NCBI GenBank assembly: GCA_028287455.1
Contig: JAQBPP010000322.1
Coordinates: forward strand, 1 to 8,776
Reading direction: 5' to 3'
Source: Bacilli bacterium
GTDB taxonomy: Bacteria > Bacillota > Bacilli > Tumebacillales > JAQBPP01
Length of the DNA stretch: 8,776 nt
In this document: piece after piece, positions 6,335 through 8,776 of the stretch
Numbering within the stretch: the first letter of the stretch is position 1
Layout of the letters: each line of letters begins with the position of its first letter
Program-made: the position numbers and the translations under genes
The notes under the pieces: generated by a model
What the model saw: only the letters and a program-made list of their open reading frames with translations
What the model was told of the DNA's origin: nothing
Databases searched by the model: none

Positions 6335-8113
6335 ATGAATGACTTGCGTCGGCTGCTGGGCCGACTTCAACCCTACAGATGGACAGTGGCGCTGGTATTT
6401 GGTTGTATTGTGATCGCCCAATTTGGCGCCATGGTGCCTCAGTGGTTGACAAAAGTACTGATCGACCAAGTAGTGTACGGCAAAAGATATGACGAACTAT
6501 TCTGGCTTTGTGCAATTCTGCTGGTGGCAAGAGTGCTGCGTGGTTTGGCCGACTATTTTCATTTAACGATGAGGGAGTATGTTTCGGTTCGTACGGTCTT
6601 TGATTTTCGCAGGGATTTATATAATTCTCTGCAGTATCAGTCCCATCGGTACTTAGGATCGATTCATACCGGGCAATTAATGTCCCGTTTGACCTCTGAT
6701 ATTGAGAATGTTCGGATTTTCCTGGCAATGGGATTCTATCAAGCATTTATTCAGATTTTATCCGTTGCGTCTATTTTAGGTGTGCTGTTCGTGCTCAGTT
6801 GGAAGCTAACTATCGTTTGCATGCTGACTGCTCCTTTTCTGGTGCTTGAAGTTCGTAAGGTGCACAAGAAACTGATCCCAGCCTGGGGTGCCGTACATAA
6901 ACAAATGGCTACGCTGACCGCGGTATTGCAGCAAAGTATTACGGGTGTGCGCGTGGTGCAAGCGTTCACACGCGAACCCTATGAATTTGAGAAGTTTAAT
7001 CAGGAGAACAACAACAATCGCGAAAAACAGTTGAATCTGTCTGGCGTGTGGGGGAAGTCATTCCCTTACATTGACTTCTTAACTTCACTAAGCTGGGTAT
7101 TGCTGCTCGGATACGGCGCCTGGCTGGTGATGAACCATGAAATTACAGTAGGTACCTTGATGGCTTTTAACGCTTATCTGTGGATGTATATTTTCCCGAT
7201 TCGGGATTCAGGTCGGACCACCAACGTGTTTGTGCAAGCGACGACAGCTGCTCGCAGGTTGTTTGAAATCCTCGACAGCAAAAGTGAAGTAGTAGAGCCT
7301 GCTGAACCTGTAGTGCTGCAGGAAGTGAAAGGACACATTCAATTTGACGCTGTCTCGCTGCGCTACAACGACCACCAGGAAGTACTGAGCAACATTAACA
7401 TTAACGCCACACCTGGCAAGCGCATTGCGCTGATCGGGATGACTGGTTCGGGTAAAACGTCGCTGTTGTCTTTGATCCCCAGATTTTTCGATCCTTCCGC
7501 AGGACAAGTGCTGCTGGATGGAATTGATATTCGAAACTTTGCTTTGGCTGACCTGCGCCACCACGTCGGGATGGTGCTGCAGGAAACGGTACTGTTTTCC
7601 GCCACTATCCGTGACAACATCGCGTTTGGCAAACCGGATGCTGCAATGGAAGAAGTCATCGCTGCGGCCAAGGCTGCTCGGGCCGATGATTTTATCATGA
7701 ACTTCCCTGATGGCTATGACACGCTCTGCGGCGAACGCGGGGTTGGGTTATCGGGCGGTCAAAAACAACGGATTGCCATCGCGCGGACACTGCTGTCCAA
7801 TCCGCGCATTTTGCTGCTGGATGATGCAACATCAAGCGTTGATATGGAAACTGAGCATCTGATCCAGGAGGCGCTGGAAGAGTTGATGAAGGGAAGAACC
7901 ACCTTGCTTGTGGGACAGCGGTTAACGACTGTCAAAGGTGCAGATGAAATTGTGGTGCTCAGCGAAGGAAAAATCATCGAACGCGGCACACATGAACAAC
8001 TGCTTAAAAATCGAGGCTATTACTATCGGTTGTATGAATTGCAGTTTGCAGATCAAGTAGACGAGTGGGTACAGCGTGAAGGCGTAGAATCGTTCTTGCC
8101 CACTGGTTCATAG
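6335..8113 (+). CDS. Heterodimeric ABC exporter, subunit with degenerate ATPase site
   Basis: A 592-residue ABC half-transporter with a membrane domain fused to an ATPase domain, acting in the cytoplasmic membrane. Six membrane helices can be placed at about 16-36, 53-70, 133-155, 157-172, 248-267 and 270-290, with a cytoplasmic coupling segment near LGSIHTGQLMSRLTSDIENV (107-126). The nucleotide-binding domain shows the A-loop Tyr344, Walker A GMTGSGKTS (368-376), Q-loop Gln416, signature LSGGQ (472-476) and Walker B RILLLDD (491-497) with D-loop SSVD. Two key residues differ from a competent site: Asp497 replaces the catalytic Glu, and Gln528 (LLVGQRLTTV) replaces the switch-loop His. This is the known pattern of the degenerate subunit in heterodimeric exporters such as TM287/288 and BmrCD. 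The ABC signature is intact, so it can complete the partner's active site. The partner gene starts 15 bases later. The substrate cannot be read from sequence; multidrug or lipid-like compounds are common in this group. It is similar in kind to YfiB, YknU or BmrC, but I cannot say which. Confidence 0.92.
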   Translation: MNDLRRLLGRLQPYRWTVALVFGCIVIAQFGAMVPQWLTKVLIDQVVYGKRYDELFWLCAILLVARVLRGLADYFHLTMREYVSVRTVFDFRRDLYNSLQYQSHRYLGSIHTGQLMSRLTSDIENVRIFLAMGFYQAFIQILSVASILGVLFVLSWKLTIVCMLTAPFLVLEVRKVHKKLIPAWGAVHKQMATLTAVLQQSITGVRVVQAFTREPYEFEKFNQENNNNREKQLNLSGVWGKSFPYIDFLTSLSWVLLLGYGAWLVMNHEITVGTLMAFNAYLWMYIFPIRDSGRTTNVFVQATTAARRLFEILDSKSEVVEPAEPVVLQEVKGHIQFDAVSLRYNDHQEVLSNININATPGKRIALIGMTGSGKTSLLSLIPRFFDPSAGQVLLDGIDIRNFALADLRHHVGMVLQETVLFSATIRDNIAFGKPDAAMEEVIAAAKAARADDFIMNFPDGYDTLCGERGVGLSGGQKQRIAIARTLLSNPRILLLDDATSSVDMETEHLIQEALEELMKGRTTLLVGQRLTTVKGADEIVVLSEGKIIERGTHEQLLKNRGYYYRLYELQFADQVDEWVQREGVESFLPTGS

Positions 8114-8114
8114 G

Positions 8115-8122
8115 AAGGGGGG
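8115..8122 (+). promoter_or_regulatory. Ribosome binding site of the second exporter gene
   Basis: AAGGGGGG lies 6 bases before the ATG at 8129, just after the TAG stop of the first exporter gene, and sets the start of the truncated partner. Confidence 0.7.
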
Positions 8123-8128
8123 CATAAC

Positions 8129-8776
8129 ATGGCCCGCAATTTTGATATTGACGAAGAACAGATGACACAAATAGACGGTGCGAAGTTTAGCCGGATGTTA
8201 ACATATGTCAGTCCATATAAGTGGAAGATGCTTGGAACTATGGCACTGATGATCATTGCGGTATTGTCAAACCAAACCACCCCTTACCTGATTAAGCTGA
8301 TTATCGATAGTGCTATTCCTAACCATAGTTTGGTTGAAATCATTCTGATTGCGCTCAGTTACCTGGTCATTGCATTAATTGGTTGGATTTGTACACGCGG
8401 CCGGATCAAGATTATGACTCGTGTGGGCCAATCCATCTTACACACCATGCGGGAGAATCTGTTTACACATATTCAAAAGTTGTCGCTGCGTTTTTATGAC
8501 AGCCGCCCGGCGGGAAAAATAATGGCTCGCGTCACGAGTGACGTGAATACGATTAACGAAGTTATCACAGACGGGGTCATCAACATGATGACCGAGTTCC
8601 TGAATCTTGTTGTGATTATCGCGATCATGCTCTCGATGAATTTCAAACTGGCACTCATCTCCATGGTCACTCTGCCACTTCTTATTGGCATTGGTGTTAC
8701 GCTGCGACCCAGGCTGCATCGCTTATGGCATATGACCAGCGCTCGCAACTCAGCAATTACTGCGAACTTGAACGAG
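8129..8776 (+). CDS. Heterodimeric ABC exporter, second subunit (3' end outside window)
   Basis: An ATG behind AAGGGGGG opens a frame that stays open to the last base, giving 216 residues of an ABC exporter membrane domain. A cytoplasmic N-terminal stretch rich in acidic residues (FDIDEEQM) is followed by likely membrane helices at about 34-55, 69-89, 150-170 and 173-193. Between helices 2 and 3 is the family segment FYDSRPAGKIMARVTSDVN (122-140), the counterpart of the F-D-P-G-S-R-D pattern in half-transporters. The last residues (ITANLNE) match the start of the conserved N-E-(S/T)-L-x-G-I-R segment, so helices 5-6 and the whole ATPase domain must lie beyond the window. About 600 residues would be expected in all. 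It is the evident partner of the preceding gene and is predicted to carry the competent Walker B Glu and switch His, possibly with an altered signature motif; none of that can be seen here. Homologous types are YfiC, YknV and BmrD. Confidence 0.9.
   Translation, partial: MARNFDIDEEQMTQIDGAKFSRMLTYVSPYKWKMLGTMALMIIAVLSNQTTPYLIKLIIDSAIPNHSLVEIILIALSYLVIALIGWICTRGRIKIMTRVGQSILHTMRENLFTHIQKLSLRFYDSRPAGKIMARVTSDVNTINEVITDGVINMMTEFLNLVVIIAIMLSMNFKLALISMVTLPLLIGIGVTLRPRLHRLWHMTSARNSAITANLNE

Noticed and set aside
6291..6746. A 151-codon frame on the minus strand at the start of the exporter gene
   Set aside because: It lies antisense to a clear ABC exporter, its translation is low-complexity with no family features, and it is best explained as a shadow frame.
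7820..7925. The D497 and Q528 changes as sequencing errors or a decaying gene
   Set aside because: Both occur together in an otherwise perfect frame and match the known degenerate half of heterodimeric exporters; a partner gene follows immediately.
1..8776. A hidden defence, mobile or CRISPR system
   Set aside because: No repeat array, transposase, integrase, toxin-antitoxin pair, tRNA or nuclease gene is visible; almost every base is accounted for by five large coding frames and one partial gene of housekeeping or transport type.

Overview
The window reads as an ordinary chromosomal segment of a low-to-mid GC Gram-positive bacterium of the class Bacilli. The grounds are strong AGGAGG-type ribosome binding sites ahead of every gene, tight same-strand packing, a parE-parC (grlB-grlA) pair in the Firmicute order, and an ABC exporter pair of the YfiBC/YknUV/BmrCD kind. 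An affiliation near Alicyclobacillaceae (Tumebacillus/Effusibacillus-like) is only an impression from protein wording and is not proven here. All supported genes lie on the + strand. I see no rRNA, tRNA, CRISPR array, insertion sequence, phage gene or attachment site.

Layout. Bases 1-316 hold the last 104 codons of an unrecognised, charged, probably helical protein whose start lies outside the window. Two bases after its stop begins a 439-residue P-loop ATPase of the DUF815 family (319-1638). Then come parE (1663-3651) and parC (3660-6131), the two subunits of topoisomerase IV. The gaps between these four genes are 2, 24 and 8 bases, which suggests one transcription unit. A 203-base gap (6132-6334) follows. 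It contains a doubtful 31- to 41-codon reading frame and an imperfect inverted repeat, but no convincing terminator or promoter. Next is a two-gene ABC exporter operon: a complete half-transporter (6335-8113) and, 15 bases on, a second half-transporter (8129-8776) cut off by the window edge after 216 codons.

How the genes work together. ParE (ATPase and Toprim) and ParC (cleavage-religation) form the heterotetramer that decatenates daughter chromosomes. The DUF815 ATPase and its upstream partner appear to be co-expressed with it, but their role is unknown. The two ABC proteins should form one heterodimeric exporter. The first carries a degenerate nucleotide-binding domain (Asp for the Walker B catalytic Glu, Gln for the switch His), so the complete second subunit is expected to supply the competent catalytic residues.

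Points worth a second look are a Gln at the ParC quinolone-determining position normally occupied by Glu/Asp, a GyrA-box-like motif late in the ParC C-terminal domain, the linkage of the DUF815 ATPase to topoisomerase IV, and the possible leader peptide ahead of the exporter operon. I found no clear evidence of an undescribed defence or mobile system.
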